NCBI RefSeq assembly: GCF_007673095.1
Contig: NZ_VDYZ01000010.1
Span: forward strand, 101,296-165,295
Direction of reading: 5' to 3'
Source of the DNA: Corynebacterium glyciniphilum AJ 3170
GTDB lineage: Bacteria > Actinomycetota > Actinomycetes > Mycobacteriales > Mycobacteriaceae
Length of the DNA: 64,000 bases
This document shows positions 62,799 to 64,000 of this stretch, piece after piece. Positions within the stretch are counted from its first letter, which is position 1. Each line of letters begins with the position of its first letter. The notes beneath the pieces were generated by a model. The model saw only the letters and a list, made by a program, of their open reading frames with translations. It was not told where the DNA came from and did no database searches. Position numbers and translations under genes: made by a program.

Positions 62799-63697
62799 AA
62801 GCCGCAACGGTCGTAAGCTACGGAGGACCTGAGGTCCTTACAGTGTGTGATGTGTCGATGCCCGAGCCTGGCCCCGACGAGGCACTTGTCACCGTAGTCG
62901 CATCCACGGTCAACCCCGTGGACGTGAAATTCCGCGAGCCCGGGACGTCCCAAGTCATCAGCCAATTTCCCGCGTCGCTGGGATGGGATCTCGCCGGAGT
63001 GGTGGTCACCGCACCGGAAGGTTCAGGGTGGGTGCCAGGGGACAGGGTGATCGCCATGTATCCGCCACAGGCGGACGGGGCAGGTTGCTGGCAGCGCTAC
63101 ACCGCGCTGCCAGCTGGACTGCTTGCCCCGGCACCTGAATCAGTCGACTTGCCTACGGCGGCGAGTCTCCCGTTGACGGCTCTTACCGCGGACCAGGCGC
63201 TTGAGAAGCTCGACCTGCGACAGGGGGAGCGTTTGCTCGTGACAGGTGCAGCAGGGGGTGTCGGAGGCACGGCAATTCAACTCGCGAGCCGGGCTGACAT
63301 CGAGGTCGTTGGACTGGTCCGTGATCTTGGGCACGGGCCGGTGGTCCTCGATTTAGGTGCTGACAACGTCGCGTCAGATCCCGCTGGTATCGGGAGTTTT
63401 GATGCAGTCCTCGACACCGCCGGGGTGTTCACCTACCCGCATGTGCTCCGTGAGGGAGGCCGTCTTGTGACAGTCAGCGACGATGTCATTCCCGAGCCAC
63501 TGGCGCACCGGGCGAGCAGCGCAATACACAACTATGTATCCCATGACCCACGTCGCTTACGTGAGCTGTCGACGTTGGTTGATGCCGGTGAACTCCAGTT
63601 ACGTGTCGCTGCGCGGTATCCACTTCAGGCAATTCAGGAGGCACATCACCATAGTGAGCGTGGTGGGTTACTCGGAAAGGTTGTCATCACGATGTGA
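62795..63697 (+). CDS. NADPH:quinone reductase family protein (MDR)
   Basis: A 300-aa MDR enzyme without zinc ligands. The N-terminal part has VASTVNPVDVKFREP and LGWDLAGVVV; the Rossmann motif is VTGAAGGVGGTAIQLA; the C-terminus ends GGLLGKVVITM, typical of QOR-type enzymes. The GTG at 62795 has AGGAGGA upstream and overlaps the MFS stop. It probably reduces quinones or other electrophiles, with the MFS exporter, under MerR control. Confidence 0.87.
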   Translation: MKAATVVSYGGPEVLTVCDVSMPEPGPDEALVTVVASTVNPVDVKFREPGTSQVISQFPASLGWDLAGVVVTAPEGSGWVPGDRVIAMYPPQADGAGCWQRYTALPAGLLAPAPESVDLPTAASLPLTALTADQALEKLDLRQGERLLVTGAAGGVGGTAIQLASRADIEVVGLVRDLGHGPVVLDLGADNVASDPAGIGSFDAVLDTAGVFTYPHVLREGGRLVTVSDDVIPEPLAHRASSAIHNYVSHDPRRLRELSTLVDAGELQLRVAARYPLQAIQEAHHHSERGGLLGKVVITM

Positions 63698-64000
63698 CGG
63701 GCGGGTGGGAGTCGCCATACACTGCCGAGTGCAACAGCGACCTGACGCTCTCTTTCAGGGAATCCCCGATAGCGTGCTGGTGGTGGTCATTCAGTTACGC
63801 CCTGCAAGGAGCGTCGTGGAGGCACTTTTTCCTGTTCCGGGTTGCCGAGCAGGTCAATTGCTAATCACCCAACCTGGCTAAGAGAATCTGGCACCTCGTC
63901 GAACACCAGCGCCAGCGCATGGCGAGGCTTCTGTAGGGGGACTGCTGCGCGAGTAGTTGACATCTGATCTGGCTTGCCGTGGGGTGGGCCTGGAAGGATG
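63698..64000. other. No recognisable gene at right edge
   Basis: About 300 bp after the quinone reductase. I see no frame with a ribosome site and family-like content; the short frames in both directions have no recognisable motif. A gene may begin past the window edge. Confidence 0.5.

Overview
The window is about 64 kb of high-GC DNA with short intergenic gaps, frequent 4-bp stop/start overlaps, GTG starts and GGAGG-type ribosome sites. The gene families point to an actinobacterium (Actinomycetota): MmyB-type XRE regulator, NarL-type histidine kinases, DUF6194, MocR-type PdxR-like regulator, and an attenuated leuA. A Corynebacterium-like or Brevibacterium-like genus would fit, but the sequence alone does not settle this. 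I found no rRNA, tRNA, CRISPR array, insertion sequence or replication origin.

Layout. 1-4.1 kb: an XRE regulator, then a leftward SDR / alpha-beta hydrolase / hypothetical / luciferase-like monooxygenase operon. 4.4-8.2 kb: a frameshifted NmrA-type gene, an ArsR regulator, and a leftward FrnE / deaminase / paired-SMR operon that shares an operator with the MarR gene just upstream. 8.3-14 kb: a hydrolase, a small membrane protein, and an ABC-2 transporter next to a NarL-type two-component system. 14-20 kb: DUF3800, MFS plus ArsR, a Fic protein plus ArsR, and an internally deleted MFS gene. 19.3-23.6 kb: EamA exporter, LysR, a second two-component system and an SdpI-like membrane protein. 23.7-31 kb: TetR-controlled MFS/NAD(P)-binding pair, a TsnR-type 23S rRNA methyltransferase (thiopeptide resistance), HxlR plus quinone reductase, LysR plus EamA, and a 56-aa DUF4236 protein. 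31-46 kb: a large secreted or anchored beta-propeller amidohydrolase (frameshifted), TetR-SDR-SDR operon, LysE and MocR, a double-MerR regulator split by an amber codon, a DNA glycosylase, an RCC1-repeat protein beside a ParD-like/zeta toxin-antitoxin pair, and an exported metallophosphoesterase. 46-51 kb: LysR, EamA, NAD(P)-binding protein and MFS, and two small coupled ORFs.

The right end (51-63.7 kb) is the most coherent unit. A GMC oxidoreductase faces a rightward operon made of a small membrane protein, a TctA-like carboxylate permease, mevalonate kinase, diphosphomevalonate decarboxylase, phosphomevalonate kinase and type 2 isopentenyl-diphosphate isomerase. This is the whole mevalonate-to-IPP/DMAPP half of the pathway. 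HMG-CoA synthase and HMG-CoA reductase, which normally complete such actinobacterial clusters, are not in the window, while a carboxylate permease leads the operon. I infer that the operon may import and use external mevalonate. It is followed by leuA with a clear leucine attenuator peptide, a FadR-type regulator, and a MerR / MFS / quinone-reductase module.

The general theme elsewhere is many small regulator-plus-exporter modules (MarR, TetR, ArsR, MerR, HxlR, three LysR/EamA pairs), with several operators visible as palindromes. Several genes are damaged: two G-run frameshifts, one amber stop, one in-frame deletion and one regulator remnant.
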